From positions 62,001 to 126,000 of the forward strand of contig JAIQFI010000006.1 in the NCBI GenBank assembly GCA_020073345.1: a stretch of DNA of 64,000 nt, read 5' to 3'. The translations under genes and the position numbers were made by a program. Numbering within the stretch: the first letter of the stretch is position 1; each line of letters opens with the position of its first letter. Positions 38,001-49,357 of the stretch are shown here, piece by piece. The DNA comes from Terriglobia bacterium. Its GTDB lineage: Bacteria; Acidobacteriota; Terriglobia; Bryobacterales; Bryobacteraceae. The notes under the pieces were generated by a model, which worked only from the letters and a program-made list of their open reading frames with translations, had not been told where the DNA came from and did no database searches.

Positions 38001-40052
38001 TTATCTCAGAAGTTCGTTCGCCAGAGCCTCCGCGCCATACAGCTTCCGCAGCGCTTCCGTAATCGCGGCCGTGTGGACCGCCACCGCACGATTCGTTTCA
38101 CCCTCGTAAACGAAATCTCCCACCAACGATTCGATGTTGCCATCGAAGATCAACCCCACGATCTCGCCGTTCTTATTGACCACGGGCGAGCCGGAGTTGC
38201 CGCCGATAATATCGTTGCTGCTGACGAAATTGAGGGGCGTCGACAAATCCAGCTTGTCGCGGCCCTCGACATACCGCTGCGGCAGCTCGAACGGACCCTT
38301 GTTGCCGAAGCTGGCCGACCGGTCGTACAGCCCGAACATCGTGGTCATGGGCGGAGCGATGGTTCCGTTCATCGGATAGCCCTTCACCTGGCCGTAGGAC
38401 AGGCGCAGCGTAAACGTCGCGTCCGGATATGTGGATTTTCCGAACGCCGCGAAGCGAGCCTTGCCGAGCTGCTCGCCGGCGCGCTGCTCCACACTCTGGA
38501 CGTTGTCTTCCAGCCACTTGGTCAGCTCCCGTCGCACCGGGTCGAGCTTGCGCGCCAGCACGATCATGGAATCGGTGGACGCGGCCACGGCGGACTCGCC
38601 GCCTTCGACCAGTTTCTTGCGCACCTCCGGATCGGTTAGCTTGGTTCCGTTAACCAGCTCCGCCGCAACGTCACGGGGTGACTTCCCGTTCATCACCAGC
38701 TTCACCCACGGGTCGTTCGAACCTGCCTCGGCCAGATCCAGCTCCAGGGCGCCGGTGATACGTGCGATCTCCATATCCGGGTAAATCGGCGCGGGAGAAA
38801 ACATCCCCAGTCTCAGCGATTCAAGCTGCGATTCGTGGTAGCCCGCTAAGCGCTCGCCATCCGGCTTCTTGATTTCGGCGACGTACTGCACCACCTGCTG
38901 CGCCAGGTTCGCCAGGGACGAGTTCAGGCCGTGGAAATATTGTTCCTTGAAGCGAGTCTGGGCCTTTTTCTCGGCTGCCGCGATCTGATCCCAGGCGTTC
39001 CCGTAGGCCGCTTTCCATTGCGGATTCGCCGCCACCTGGGCCTTGAACTTGGCTTCGTCGGCTCGCTTGGCATCCATCACGCGTTTATCCTGCAGCCCTT
39101 TGAGGCGTCCGTCGTAGGCCTTCAGGGAATTCTCCAGGCTGAAAATCTGGGCCATAGCGCGCCGGGTGGCCTCCGGGCCAGTGGCCGAATACTTCTTCAG
39201 AACGTCGATGCGGCTGTGATAAATCTTCAAGATGGAAGGTTCGTACAGGTCGCGCTCGGCTTCGAGCTGCGCCAGCGTGTCCAGCCTTTGCGTGGATCCG
39301 GGATGGCCGGAAACAAACACCAGCTCACCATCGGCCGCGCCCTTCGGATTCCACCTCAGAAAGTTCTGGCTCTGGATGGGCCGCCCGTTCTCATACACGC
39401 GGAACAGCGCGAAGTCCAGGTCGTAGCGGGGATAGGTGAAATTGTCGGGATCGCCGCCATAGAACGCGATCTGCTGCTCCGGCGCGAACACGATCCGCAC
39501 ATCCGTGTATTTCTTGTAGCGATACAGCCAGTATTCCCCGCCCTGATACAGCGTGACCACATCGGAGCGGAAGCCGGTCTTTTCCAGACTCTCGCGCTCG
39601 ATGGCGGCGATCACGTCCTTGCGCTTGGCGAATTCCTGCTCGGCGTTGCGCGCTCCCTTCAGAGCATCCTGCACGCGCGCCGTCACGTTCTCCATCGAGA
39701 CCAGGACGTTCACTTCCAGATCGGGCGACTTGATTTCTTCTTCGGACGTGCGCGCATAGAACCCCGACTTGACGTAGTCGCGTTCGGGCGTCGAATTCTT
39801 CTGCAACTGTCCCAGCGCGACGTGATGGTTCGTGAGCAGCAGACCGGTGGGGCTAACGAACGATCCCGATCCGCCATCGTTCAACCGGATGCTCGATAGC
39901 CGGACGTGATCGAGCCACTGCGGCGTGATGGCGAAGTTATATTTGTCCTGAACCAGCCGGGTAGGAGGATTGTCAAACGTCCACATCCCTTCCTCGGCTT
40001 GAAGAGTGGTAAAGGTAAGCGCAAGCAGAACAAGTCGCTTCATAGACACCAT
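38001..40052 (-). CDS. Secreted S46-family dipeptidyl-peptidase
   Basis: 683 residues with a short signal peptide (MKRLVLLALTFTTLQA, from the Met at codon 4; a start at 40043 is equally likely). S46 enzymes (DPP7/DPP11) have a chymotrypsin-like fold with a helical insert. Catalytic His is in LLTNHHVALG, Asp follows in the DPDNFTYPRYDLDFAL segment, and Ser620 is in GGNSGSPVVN. The start WTFDNPPTRLVQDKY is the family N-terminus. It would release dipeptides in the periplasm for nutrition. Confidence 0.92.
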   Translation of the reverse strand: MVSMKRLVLLALTFTTLQAEEGMWTFDNPPTRLVQDKYNFAITPQWLDHVRLSSIRLNDGGSGSFVSPTGLLLTNHHVALGQLQKNSTPERDYVKSGFYARTSEEEIKSPDLEVNVLVSMENVTARVQDALKGARNAEQEFAKRKDVIAAIERESLEKTGFRSDVVTLYQGGEYWLYRYKKYTDVRIVFAPEQQIAFYGGDPDNFTYPRYDLDFALFRVYENGRPIQSQNFLRWNPKGAADGELVFVSGHPGSTQRLDTLAQLEAERDLYEPSILKIYHSRIDVLKKYSATGPEATRRAMAQIFSLENSLKAYDGRLKGLQDKRVMDAKRADEAKFKAQVAANPQWKAAYGNAWDQIAAAEKKAQTRFKEQYFHGLNSSLANLAQQVVQYVAEIKKPDGERLAGYHESQLESLRLGMFSPAPIYPDMEIARITGALELDLAEAGSNDPWVKLVMNGKSPRDVAAELVNGTKLTDPEVRKKLVEGGESAVAASTDSMIVLARKLDPVRRELTKWLEDNVQSVEQRAGEQLGKARFAAFGKSTYPDATFTLRLSYGQVKGYPMNGTIAPPMTTMFGLYDRSASFGNKGPFELPQRYVEGRDKLDLSTPLNFVSSNDIIGGNSGSPVVNKNGEIVGLIFDGNIESLVGDFVYEGETNRAVAVHTAAITEALRKLYGAEALANELLR

Positions 40053-40082
40053 GGTAGCGCGCGCTAAAATGGGAACGCTTAA

Positions 40083-41303
40083 GTGACACCCGCCTGGCGC
40101 CGCTACGTCCGACCGCAGGATTTTGTCTGGTTGCTATTCTTCTCCGCGCTGGCGATCTTCAGCCCGGAGCGCCATCCCATCACCCTTGCCGCCCTCGGAG
40201 CGCTGGGAGTTGTCCAGGTCCTGGACCCGAGGCTCGGCGCGATTCCATCGGTGGTGCTGAAGCTGGCGCTGTGTTATCCGCTGATCGGCTACGGAGGCGG
40301 GATATCGAGCAGCTTTTACCTGGTTCTATTCCTGCCCGTGATTTCGGCTGCCACCAGCTTCGGCCTGCTCGGAACGGTGATCTCTTCACTAGCGGCTTGC
40401 GCCATGTATTTGTCGTTTCTTTTCTTTCTGGGTCCGGAATATGAGATTGACCAGACATATGAGCTGATCCTGCGCGGGCTTTTTTTACCCGCTGTCGGAT
40501 TCCTGACGAACCAATTGGCCCAAGCCAATCGTGACGAAATACGGAAGTCGCAGGCCGCCGCGGAAAAATTGGCGGAAGCCAATCGTCACCTGGAGGAAGC
40601 CGAAGCCCAGGTGCGCCGCACGGATCGGCTGGCCGCGTTGGGGCAGTTGACCGCGGGGCTGGCCCACGAACTGCGCAATCCGCTGGGCACCATGAAGACC
40701 TCGGCCGAGCTGCTGGAGCGGAAGGTGTCGGCCGACAACGAGATCGCGCGTGAAATGGCGGGATACATCAAGCAGGAAGTGGACCGCATCAATTCCCTGA
40801 TTACCCGCTTCCTGGATTTTGCGCGCCCGCGGAACCTGCGCCTGGAAAAGACCGACCTGCATGACATGCTGGATCACGCCATCGAACTGTTTGACCGGGA
40901 AAAGTCGGGCGCAGCCGCGGCGGTTACCGTGTTTAAGAACTATTCGCCGGACGTGCCGCCGGTGCGCGTTGAAGCGGAGCTGATGCAACACGTGATCACG
41001 AACTTGCTGTCGAACGCCGCGCAGGCCAGCCCACCGGGAGGCGTCGTGACGATCAAAACCCGCCTGGCGGAAACGGGGGAAGGGCAGAAGGCAGAGATCG
41101 CGGTCATCGACCGCGGTTCAGGAATTGACCCGAAGCATCTCGAAAGTATTTTCAACCCGTTCTTCACAACCAAGGCCGAGGGTGTGGGTTTGGGTCTGGC
41201 GATCGTGTCCAAGATCGTGGATGAACACGGCGGCCAGATCACCGTCGAAAGCACGCCTGGTGAAGGCAGTGTGTTTCGTGTGTACCTGCCTGTGGCAGAG
41301 TAA
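40083..41303 (+). CDS. NtrB-like membrane sensor histidine kinase
   Basis: 406 residues from GTG 40083. About five membrane helices (20-150) have no large periplasmic domain, so the signal is probably in the membrane or cytoplasm. A coiled coil (AAEKLAEANRHLEEAEAQVRR) leads to the H-box LAHELRNPLGTMK with His195, then ATPase boxes NLLSNAAQA, DRGSGID and GVGLGLAIVSKI. It is 8 bases before a sigma-54-dependent response regulator, its obvious partner. Confidence 0.9.
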   Translation: MTPAWRRYVRPQDFVWLLFFSALAIFSPERHPITLAALGALGVVQVLDPRLGAIPSVVLKLALCYPLIGYGGGISSSFYLVLFLPVISAATSFGLLGTVISSLAACAMYLSFLFFLGPEYEIDQTYELILRGLFLPAVGFLTNQLAQANRDEIRKSQAAAEKLAEANRHLEEAEAQVRRTDRLAALGQLTAGLAHELRNPLGTMKTSAELLERKVSADNEIAREMAGYIKQEVDRINSLITRFLDFARPRNLRLEKTDLHDMLDHAIELFDREKSGAAAAVTVFKNYSPDVPPVRVEAELMQHVITNLLSNAAQASPPGGVVTIKTRLAETGEGQKAEIAVIDRGSGIDPKHLESIFNPFFTTKAEGVGLGLAIVSKIVDEHGGQITVESTPGEGSVFRVYLPVAE

Positions 41304-41311
41304 AAGCAGAC

Positions 41312-42649
41312 ATGGCCGATAAGCAAACCGTTCTGGTGATTGAAGACGAAGAAAAACACCGCCGAGTAATCGGCCTGCATCTGTCGTCAGATGGCTATGG
41401 CGTGAAGGCCGCCGGCACGGCCGAAGAAGGGTTGAAACAGGCTGCGGACGTGGATCTGGTGCTCACCGACCTGAAGCTTCCGGGCATGGATGGCCTGGCT
41501 CTGCTCGAGCAATTGCAGGCGCAGAACGCGCATCTGCCGGTGATCGTGATGTCGGCCTTCGGAACGGTGGAGATCGCGGTGGAGGCGATGAAGAAGGGCG
41601 CCGTGGATTTTCTGCCGAAGCCGTTTTCTCTGGATCACCTGACGGTGGTCGTGGAGAAGGCCCTGGAAGTCCGCAAGCTGCGCGACGAAAACCGCGAGCT
41701 GCGCGAAGCTTTGGGCCAGCGCTATAAATTCGAAAATATCATCGGGGGCAGCGCGCCCATGCAGGAGATTTTCGCCACCATCACGCGCGTGGCGCCCACG
41801 CGTGCCACGGTGCTCCTAGCAGGGGAAAGCGGTGTGGGCAAGGATATGATCGCGCGCGCCATTCACCAGCATTCTCCGCGCAAAGATCGTCCGTTCGTGA
41901 AGATCAATTGCACCGCGATTCCAGAAAACCTGATGGAGAGCGAGCTGTTCGGATACGAGAAAGGCGCGTTCACCGGCGCCAATACATCGAAACCCGGCAA
42001 GTTCGAGCAGGCCGATACGGGTACCGTGTTTCTGGACGAGATCGGCGATGTGCCTGGGTCGGTGCAAGTGAAGCTGTTGCGCGTGCTGCAGGAGCGCGAA
42101 TTCGAACGGCTGGGCAGCAACAAAACGCAGCACACCGATGTGCGCGTGATCGCGGCGACCAACGTGGATTTGCGGGCGGCGCTCGAGCAAGGGACGTTTC
42201 GAGAGGACCTCTATTACCGCCTGAACGTCGTGCCGATGAACATTCCTCCTTTACGCGAACGAAAGGAAGACATCCCGTACCTGGTGGAGCATTTCGCCAA
42301 AAAGTTCGGCGGCGAAATCAGCGAAGGCGCGATGGAGCGGCTCATGAGCTACCACTGGCCCGGAAATGTCCGGGAACTAGAGAATGTGGTGGAACGCAGC
42401 GTCCTGCTCGCCCAGGGACCCAGGGTGGAAGAAGGCGACGTGAAGATCGATATGGCTCCCCGCCGTTCTACCGCCGCGGGCGGCGGGGATCACTTTCTTC
42501 CCGAAGGAATGACGCTCGATCAATACGAGCAGTCGGTGATTCGCGAGGCGCTCAAGCGCGCCAATGGGAACAAGAGCCAAGCCGCACGGCTGCTGGGGTT
42601 GACGCGCAACGCACTCCGTTATCGTCTCGCGCAGATGGGAATGGAGTGA
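41312..42649 (+). CDS. NtrC-family sigma-54-dependent response regulator
   Basis: 445 residues: receiver domain with Asp53 ([11 protein letters not shown]), then an AAA+ domain with Walker A GESGVGKD, the sigma-54 contact loop GAFTGA, Walker B VFLDEIGD and R-finger region LYYRLNVV. A Fis-type helix-turn-helix follows ([20 protein letters not shown]). It should activate sigma-54 promoters on a signal from the adjacent kinase. Targets are not evident. A complex hairpin element follows the stop at once. Confidence 0.94.
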   Translation: MADKQTVLVIEDEEKHRRVIGLHLSSDGYGVKAAGTAEEGLKQAADVDLVLTDLKLPGMDGLALLEQLQAQNAHLPVIVMSAFGTVEIAVEAMKKGAVDFLPKPFSLDHLTVVVEKALEVRKLRDENRELREALGQRYKFENIIGGSAPMQEIFATITRVAPTRATVLLAGESGVGKDMIARAIHQHSPRKDRPFVKINCTAIPENLMESELFGYEKGAFTGANTSKPGKFEQADTGTVFLDEIGDVPGSVQVKLLRVLQEREFERLGSNKTQHTDVRVIAATNVDLRAALEQGTFREDLYYRLNVVPMNIPPLRERKEDIPYLVEHFAKKFGGEISEGAMERLMSYHWPGNVRELENVVERSVLLAQGPRVEEGDVKIDMAPRRSTAAGGGDHFLPEGMTLDQYEQSVIREALKRANGNKSQAARLLGLTRNALRYRLAQMGME

Positions 42650-42650
42650 G

Positions 42651-42738
42651 TGGAGCAGGCTTCGGCCTGCAACGGGTGCTTCAGCACCCGCGCGGAATCG
42701 GAGGCTAAAGCCTCCGTTGCAGGCTGAAGCCCGCTCCA
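42651..42738. repeat. Three-way-junction palindromic element
   Basis: Outer arms 42651-42673 and 42716-42738 are complementary at 21 of 23 positions. Inside are two perfect hairpins, GGGTGC/GCACCC (42674-42689) and GGAGGCT/AGCCTCC (42700-42715). It lies between the convergent ntrC-like and mdh genes and would fold as a cloverleaf-like RNA or a cruciform. It contains the same GCAGGCTTC-GCCTGC theme as repeat family A. Confidence 0.65.
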
Positions 42739-42766
42739 CCAAAACCGATTAGGTTGTGTTTAGTAT

Positions 42767-43702
<936 letters not shown>

Positions 43703-45016
43703 TTAAGATTCTTGTTTCTCAGCTTCCTTGCCGGCTTCTTTACGAGCTTGCTCGAACAGGAAGCCGAGTGTCTTGTCGGTGCGGATATGGCCGGCGATGC
43801 GGGCCAGCGCTCCCTCTTTCTGGAGCTTCGCCCGCGTCACGGCTGCAGCTTCGCGCTGCTGGCGGGCGATCCGCTGTACTTCGCGATCCATTTCCTCCTG
43901 CGTAGCACCGATGGCTTCCCGTTCACCGATCTTATCCAGGATCAATGACGCTTTCACGTCACGCACAGCGCGATCTTTCTGCGATTCGCGCACTTTCTCC
44001 CAATCCAGTTTGATCTGCTTGGGATCCACGCCCTGAGCGGCCAGCGAGCGCAACTGATTTTCGACGTTGATCTGGATCTGCCGGTCGATATACGCGTCGG
44101 GGACCGGGAACTCATGCGCGTCCACCAGCTTGTCGATGAGCTGGCTCTTGGCTTCTTCCTGGGCGCGGTGCTCGCGCTCCTGAAGGATCGATTTGCGGAT
44201 GGTCTCTTTCAGCTCTTCGAGCGTCTTGAAATCACCCAGGTCCTTGGCGAACTCATCGTTCAGTTCGGGCAATTCCTTGCGGCGGACGGCCTTCACCACC
44301 GCGCGGAATTTGACCGTCTTGCCGGCCAGCGCTTTGCGCTCGTAATCCTCCGGATAACTGACCCCGAATTCGCGCACGTCCTCGGGAGAGGCGCCGCGCA
44401 GATTGTCGCTGAACTCCTTCATGGTGGCCTCGTCGCCGATCTTGAGCATCAGCTCGTCCTGCGAGACCTTCTCCTCGACGCCCTCCAGGCTTTCGAGCGA
44501 TACGACTCCGTAATCGCCGTCAACCAACGCGCGCGGCTCTTCGTTAACGTACTGAGCTTTCTGGTCGCGGATCTGCTCGACGCGCGCGTCCACGTCGGCG
44601 TCGGTCACTTCAGGTTCGTTGTAGGTGATGGTGATGCCGCGATACTCGCCCAGGTCAAAAGTCGGCGCGACCTCGAATTCGGCCTTAAAACGGAGCGGCT
44701 CCCCGGCATGAAAATGGACATCGGAAATCCCCGGCCGGCCCACCAGCTGGAGATTCTCCTTCTCCACGGCAGCCTGCAGGAAGCGCGGCACCAGAGCGTC
44801 CAGGACCTCCTGGCGGATATCGCCAGCAAAGCGGGTCTTGACGATCGAAAGCGGCGCCTTGCCCGGCCGAAAACCCGGCAGGCGTGCCTTACCTTGAATC
44901 GCGACGGCGGCACGCTCGGTTTCCTGGTCCACCTCGGCTACGGGAACAGAAATCTCCAGAGCGTGCTTGCAACCTTCAACTAGCACGGAATTCCGGCGCT
45001 CAGCGACGGGCAGCAC
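43703..45016 (-). CDS. tig: Trigger factor
   Basis: Ribosome-bound chaperone and peptidyl-prolyl isomerase (up to 437 residues). The ribosome-docking signature [10 protein letters not shown] lies near residue 45. The PPIase domain (about 155-240) is recognisable but diverged ([16 protein letters not shown]). The C-terminal helical arms complete the usual plan. The longest start is GTG 45016, overlapping metK by 17 bases. GTG 44986 (reading [12 protein letters not shown]) aligns better with the usual N-terminus and may be the real one. Confidence 0.93.
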   Translation of the reverse strand: MLPVAERRNSVLVEGCKHALEISVPVAEVDQETERAAVAIQGKARLPGFRPGKAPLSIVKTRFAGDIRQEVLDALVPRFLQAAVEKENLQLVGRPGISDVHFHAGEPLRFKAEFEVAPTFDLGEYRGITITYNEPEVTDADVDARVEQIRDQKAQYVNEEPRALVDGDYGVVSLESLEGVEEKVSQDELMLKIGDEATMKEFSDNLRGASPEDVREFGVSYPEDYERKALAGKTVKFRAVVKAVRRKELPELNDEFAKDLGDFKTLEELKETIRKSILQEREHRAQEEAKSQLIDKLVDAHEFPVPDAYIDRQIQINVENQLRSLAAQGVDPKQIKLDWEKVRESQKDRAVRDVKASLILDKIGEREAIGATQEEMDREVQRIARQQREAAAVTRAKLQKEGALARIAGHIRTDKTLGFLFEQARKEAGKEAEKQES

Positions 45017-46169
45017 CGGCGGGCTGCGCGGCTTCTTTAAGCGCGTGCGCCTTGTCGGTAGCTTCCCAGCTGAATGTGTCTTCGGTACGGCCGAAGTGGC
45101 CGAACGCGGCGGTCTTGCGGTAGATCGGGCGGCGCAGCTTCAGCGTGTCGATCATACCTTTGGGCGTGAGGCTGAAGTTGGCCCGAACCAGTTCCACCAG
45201 ACGCTCTTCGGGCAGCGTGCCGGTGCCGAAACAGTTCACCATCACCGATACGGGCTCGGCGACGCCGATCGCATACGCCAACTGCACTTCGCAGCGCTTG
45301 GCGAGACCCGCCGCGACGATGTTCTTCGCGACGTAACGCGCCATATAGCAGGCCGAGCGGTCCACCTTCGTCGGATCCTTGCCGGAGAACGCCCCGCCGC
45401 CGTGACGGCCCATGCCGCCGTAGGTATCGACGATAATCTTGCGCCCGGTGAGACCGGTGTCGCCATGAGGTCCGCCGATCACGAACCGGCCAGTCGGGTT
45501 GATGTGATATTTGGTGTTGGAATCCACCATGTTCGAGGGAACGATGGGATCGATGACGAACTTCTTCACGTCGGCGCGGAGCTGCTCGGTGGTGACGTCG
45601 TCATCGTGCTGGGTGGAAATGACCACGGCGTCGATGCGCTTAGGCTGGCCGTCCACGTACTCCACGCTGACCTGGCTCTTGCCGTCGGGGCGCAGGTAAG
45701 TGAGCTTGCTGGTGCGGCGGATGTCGCTCAACTGCTTCACCAGGTGGTGCGCCATCTGGATGGGGAGAGGCATCAGCTCGGTGGTTTCGTCGCAGGCGTA
45801 GCCGAACATCAAGCCCTGGTCGCCGGCGCCGCCCGTATCCACGCCCATGGCGATATCGGGCGACTGGGTCTGGATCACGTTCAGGATTCCGCACGTCTTG
45901 GCGTCGAAGCCCATCTTTGCGTCGGTGAATCCGATGTCGGCGATGACCTGGCGCGCCAGCTTGGGGACGTCCAAAGTCGCTTTGGTGGTGATTTCGCCAG
46001 CCACCATGCAGATTCCCGTGGTGACCAGCGTTTCGCAGGCCACGCGGCTGGTGGGATCCACGGTCAGCGCCGCATCCAGTACGGCGTCCGAGATCTGGTC
46101 GGCCATCTTATCGGGGTGACCTTCGGTCACCGATTCCGACGTGAAAATATGTCGCATTCGTTCAGACAC
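45000..46169 (-). CDS. metK: S-adenosylmethionine synthetase
   Basis: Makes AdoMet from methionine and ATP. The motifs [32 protein letters not shown] and [16 protein letters not shown] are all canonical. I choose GTG 46169 because GGAGG lies 9 bases before it; TTG 46175 is only 3 bases away from that site, and ATG 46157 gives the commonest family start (MRHIFTSE). Length is about 389 residues. It heads the metK-tig-mdh block. No SAM-riboswitch fold was recognised in the roughly 100 bases upstream. Confidence 0.95.
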   Translation of the reverse strand: MSERMRHIFTSESVTEGHPDKMADQISDAVLDAALTVDPTSRVACETLVTTGICMVAGEITTKATLDVPKLARQVIADIGFTDAKMGFDAKTCGILNVIQTQSPDIAMGVDTGGAGDQGLMFGYACDETTELMPLPIQMAHHLVKQLSDIRRTSKLTYLRPDGKSQVSVEYVDGQPKRIDAVVISTQHDDDVTTEQLRADVKKFVIDPIVPSNMVDSNTKYHINPTGRFVIGGPHGDTGLTGRKIIVDTYGGMGRHGGGAFSGKDPTKVDRSACYMARYVAKNIVAAGLAKRCEVQLAYAIGVAEPVSVMVNCFGTGTLPEERLVELVRANFSLTPKGMIDTLKLRRPIYRKTAAFGHFGRTEDTFSWEATDKAHALKEAAQPAGAARR

Positions 46170-46274
46170 TTGCAATATCCTCCAAAGGGGTGTTTATGCA
46201 GTATTGGTGAGGAAAACCAAAACTGTGAGTATAGCATGGCCCCGTCCGCAGCGCGCTAGAGCCAGGCGGGAGGA

Positions 46275-47279
46275 CTAAATCCGAACGGGGACGGCCGCCG
46301 GCGGCTGGACCTTGCCCGAATCGGCCTTGCGCTCTTTCCGGAACCGCGCTGGAGGCGAGCCGAATTCCCGCTTGAACGCGCGGTTGAAGGACGCTTCGGA
46401 CTCGTAGCCTACCTCCCGGGCGATCTCCGCCACGCTATGCGAAGTGGATCCGAGGGCGCGCGCCGCCAGTTGCAGCCGCCACCGGGCCAGATACGCCATC
46501 GGGGGCTCGGACAGGTAGCGGCTAAAGCGATCTACCAGCGCGGAGCGGGACAAACCCACTTCCCGGGCCAGCTCGGCGATGGTCCAGGGGTGCTGCGGCC
46601 GTTGGTGCAAGATGGCCAGGCTCTTGCCGACGATCGGGTCCCGGGTTCCAGCCAGCCATCCGGTCTGTTCGGCAGGCAGGCTCGCGACGTAGCGCCGCAG
46701 AGTTTCGACAAAGAGGGCCTCGGACAGTTTCGCCAGCATGGCACTGCTGCCCGGGCTCCCGCTTTCGGCTTCCTGGACCAGATGCCGGATGGAATTCTCG
46801 AGCCACTGGCCCGATGCATCGGCGTGAATGTTGACCTTGATCACGGCGGGCAAGCCTCCCAGAATGGGCTGGCTAAGGCGCGGATCGCAGGCCATAAAAC
46901 CGCACACAAAGCGGGTGACGTCGCCGCCCCCGCCCGTGCACCTGGGACCCGGGTCGCGGCAAAGAATCAGCTTCAGAACGGCATCCTGGTCCATGAGCTG
47001 CGGCGGCGAACCGCAGGTCAGGTAATGAGGATCCCCATGCGGGATGACCACGAGGTCGCCAGGAATCAAGGAAACGGTTTCACCGCTCTCCGTGCGTACG
47101 CTCGCCGACCCTTCCAGAACGAAGTGATAGATCACCAGTCGTTCGGCGCCCGGCACCAGGTGAGGCGCCAGGAAATCCGAACGGGGAGACAAGAAACCCC
47201 AGGGAGCCGAGAATTCAGCGTTGAAAAACAGTGCGCCCTGAAGCTTAAGGGTGCTCAAGACTTCCGAGAAAGCATCCAC
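46275..47279 (-). CDS. AraC-family regulator with cupin-type sensor domain
   Basis: 334 residues from GTG 47279 (VDAFSEVLSTLKLQG), preceded by AAAGGAG 7 bases upstream; a longer open frame lacks such a site. The N-terminal cupin domain (about 1-180) has VIYHFVLEGSASVRTESGE and LIPGDLVVIPHGDPH. Two AraC helix-turn-helix motifs follow: WTIAELAREVGLSRSALVDRF and SVAEIAREVGYESEASFNRA. It is divergent from the methyltransferase gene at 47467, which is the likely target. Confidence 0.92.
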   Translation of the reverse strand: MDAFSEVLSTLKLQGALFFNAEFSAPWGFLSPRSDFLAPHLVPGAERLVIYHFVLEGSASVRTESGETVSLIPGDLVVIPHGDPHYLTCGSPPQLMDQDAVLKLILCRDPGPRCTGGGGDVTRFVCGFMACDPRLSQPILGGLPAVIKVNIHADASGQWLENSIRHLVQEAESGSPGSSAMLAKLSEALFVETLRRYVASLPAEQTGWLAGTRDPIVGKSLAILHQRPQHPWTIAELAREVGLSRSALVDRFSRYLSEPPMAYLARWRLQLAARALGSTSHSVAEIAREVGYESEASFNRAFKREFGSPPARFRKERKADSGKVQPPAAVPVRI

Positions 47280-47466
47280 GGAGCAGCTCCTTTCGGCCTC
47301 CCGGCAAAAACTCGCGGACGATCCGTCAACTGCAATGCGGCCGCCGGACGCCCGGACAAAAACTCCGGACTCTCGGACGGTCTGTAACCGCGGGCGGTGA
47401 ATCAAAACTATCACGATCCCACGGCCCCGCGGCAAACGCCGCTAGCCGGGGTAGAAGAGGAGAACT

Positions 47467-48234
47467 ATGAAGAAACTTCTGTCAGCGGTTTATAGCGTCG
47501 TGGCGTATGTTCTGTTTCTCGGCGCATTTCTGTATCTGATCGCGTTTTCCATGAATATTGGCCCGAGCCTGATCAACGGACCTGCGTCGCTCCCGCCACT
47601 CGCGGCGGGCGCAATCGACCTGGGACTGATCACGATGTTTGGCTTACAGCACAGCATCATGGCCCGGCCGGGATTCAAGAGTTGGTGGACGCGCATCGTT
47701 CCGCAGCACCTGGAGCGGAGCACGTATGTTCTGATCTCGGCCGGCCTGGTTGCGCTGGTCCCGGCGGCTTGGCAGCCCATCGAAGGCACATTGTGGATGG
47801 TGAGCGGCGCGGGGATGATCGCCTTGCACACCCTGGCCCTGCTGGGATTCCTGATGGTGCCGCTGTGCAGTTTTCTTACGGACCATTTCGAACTGTTCGG
47901 CCTGCGTCAGGCCGCCGAGCATGTGTTCGGCTGGCAGCAATCCAAGCCCGAGTTCAAACAGCGCTCTCTGTACAAGAGAGTGCGGCACCCCATGATGGTG
48001 GGATTTCTAGTGGCGTTCTGGGCCGTGCCCTTCATGACGGTAGGTCACCTGTTGTTCACCGTGACGATGAGCGCCTACATCCTGGTGGGGATCCACTTCG
48101 AGGAGCGCGATCTGGCGCGCAAGCACGGTCAGGCCTATCGCGACTATCAGGCACGCGTGCCGAAGCTCATACCAATTCCCTCCGCCCAAGGAGCGGCCCT
48201 GGCGACGGGAACGGAAGCCACACGAAGCAACTAA
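47467..48234 (+). CDS. mddA: Probable methanethiol S-methyltransferase (MddA-like)
   Basis: 255 residues, about six membrane helices, of the NnrU/isoprenylcysteine methyltransferase superfamily. Features that fit MddA are GLQHSIMARPGFKSWWTRIVP, then RSLYKRVRHPMMVGF, with the superfamily RHP, and HFEERDLARKHGQAYRDYQ near the C-terminus. MddA makes dimethyl sulfide from methanethiol and AdoMet. The ATG has GAGGAG 6 bases upstream. The divergent AraC gene is its probable regulator. The assignment is from recall of family motifs; other methyl acceptors are possible. Confidence 0.72.
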   Translation: MKKLLSAVYSVVAYVLFLGAFLYLIAFSMNIGPSLINGPASLPPLAAGAIDLGLITMFGLQHSIMARPGFKSWWTRIVPQHLERSTYVLISAGLVALVPAAWQPIEGTLWMVSGAGMIALHTLALLGFLMVPLCSFLTDHFELFGLRQAAEHVFGWQQSKPEFKQRSLYKRVRHPMMVGFLVAFWAVPFMTVGHLLFTVTMSAYILVGIHFEERDLARKHGQAYRDYQARVPKLIPIPSAQGAALATGTEATRSN

Positions 48235-48306
48235 AAGGACTTCGCACGGGGCACCAGCCCGCACCCGCATCTGTAGCGCCGGCCAGGAATTGCCGATGGA
48301 AAGAGC

Positions 48307-49356
48307 GTGGAATCGGGCAAATCCCTGGTCATTCTGATCCCTAGCTACAACGATTGGGAATCGCTGCGCCTGCTGCTGCCCCAACTCGACCAGGCCGTCC
48401 AGAATCAGGACCGGCGGGTGGCCGTCCTGGTGGTGGATGACGCCTCCAGCGATCCGATGCCGGAGGGCTGGCCCGGACTAAACTTCACGACGCTCGATTC
48501 GGTGGAGGTTCTTCACCTGCGCGCGAACCACGGGCACCAGCGCGCGATTGCGCTCGGACTGTACCACATTCACGAGTTCACGGACGCCGAAGCCGTGGTG
48601 GTGATGGACGCCGACGGCGAGGATCGTCCCCAGGATGTAGCCGAACTGCTGCGGGTCTTCTCGACCGAGGGCAACCGCAAAGTGGTGTTCGCCGCCCGGA
48701 CCAAGCGGATGGAGAGTCTGGGGTTCCGGCTCTTCTACCAGGCGTATCGCTTGGTCCATCACGCGCTGACCGGCGTGGTGGTTCAAGTCGGAAATTTCAG
48801 CGTGGTTCCACGGCATGCGCTGGCGCGGCTGATGGCGGTTCCGGATCTGTGGAATCACTATGCGGCTTCGGTCTATCGCGCCAAGCTGCCGCGAACGTTG
48901 GTTCCCCTGCCCCGCGGCAGGCGCTTGGCCGGCCAATCCAAGATGAACTTCGTGAGCCTGCTGATTCACGGGCTGAGCGCCATGTCCGTATTCAGCGATC
49001 AGGTGAGCGCGCGGCTGTTGACCGCGGCCGTGACCTTCGCGGCGCTGGTCATGGGGTTGATGGGCGTGACGGCGGGCGTCCGCTGGTTTTCGGATCTGAC
49101 GATTCCGGGATGGCCTGCCTTCTCCGTCGGCGTGCTTCTCTTGCTGGTAGTTCAGTTACTCAGCTTCGCGGCGCTGTTCGCGTTCCTGATCGCCGGCCGC
49201 CGCAGCTCGTTGAACTTTCTGCTGCCGCGCGACGCTCCCTATTTCATCCTCGGAAAGACCGTGGTGTACGGTAACGCAACGGGTCAGGAGCTTCGACAGA
49301 TGAGCCGGGCGGTGGCGGATTCCGAACTCACGAGCATTACGCCGCGCGAGGCATAG
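48307..49356 (+). CDS. Family 2 glycosyltransferase (GtrB/dolichol-phosphate-mannose type)
   Basis: 349 residues from GTG 48307. The GT-A domain starts VILIPSYNDWESLRLLLPQL, and the metal/nucleotide site VVMDADGEDRPQD is at about residue 100. Two C-terminal membrane helices (about 240-265 and 275-300) resemble GtrB-type polyprenyl-phosphate glycosyltransferases, which make lipid-linked sugar donors. It is 1 base before a GT-C membrane protein that could use the product. Confidence 0.85.
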   Translation: MESGKSLVILIPSYNDWESLRLLLPQLDQAVQNQDRRVAVLVVDDASSDPMPEGWPGLNFTTLDSVEVLHLRANHGHQRAIALGLYHIHEFTDAEAVVVMDADGEDRPQDVAELLRVFSTEGNRKVVFAARTKRMESLGFRLFYQAYRLVHHALTGVVVQVGNFSVVPRHALARLMAVPDLWNHYAASVYRAKLPRTLVPLPRGRRLAGQSKMNFVSLLIHGLSAMSVFSDQVSARLLTAAVTFAALVMGLMGVTAGVRWFSDLTIPGWPAFSVGVLLLLVVQLLSFAALFAFLIAGRRSSLNFLLPRDAPYFILGKTVVYGNATGQELRQMSRAVADSELTSITPREA

Positions 49357-49357
49357 C

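Noticed and set aside
38931-39899. 322-codon plus-strand frame inside the S46 peptidase gene
   Set aside because: Antisense shadow; the peptidase strand has the His, Asp and Ser active-site motifs in order.
46170-46274. Possible SAM riboswitch before metK
   Set aside because: No SAM-I, SAM-II or SAM-IV core could be recognised by eye in this short leader.
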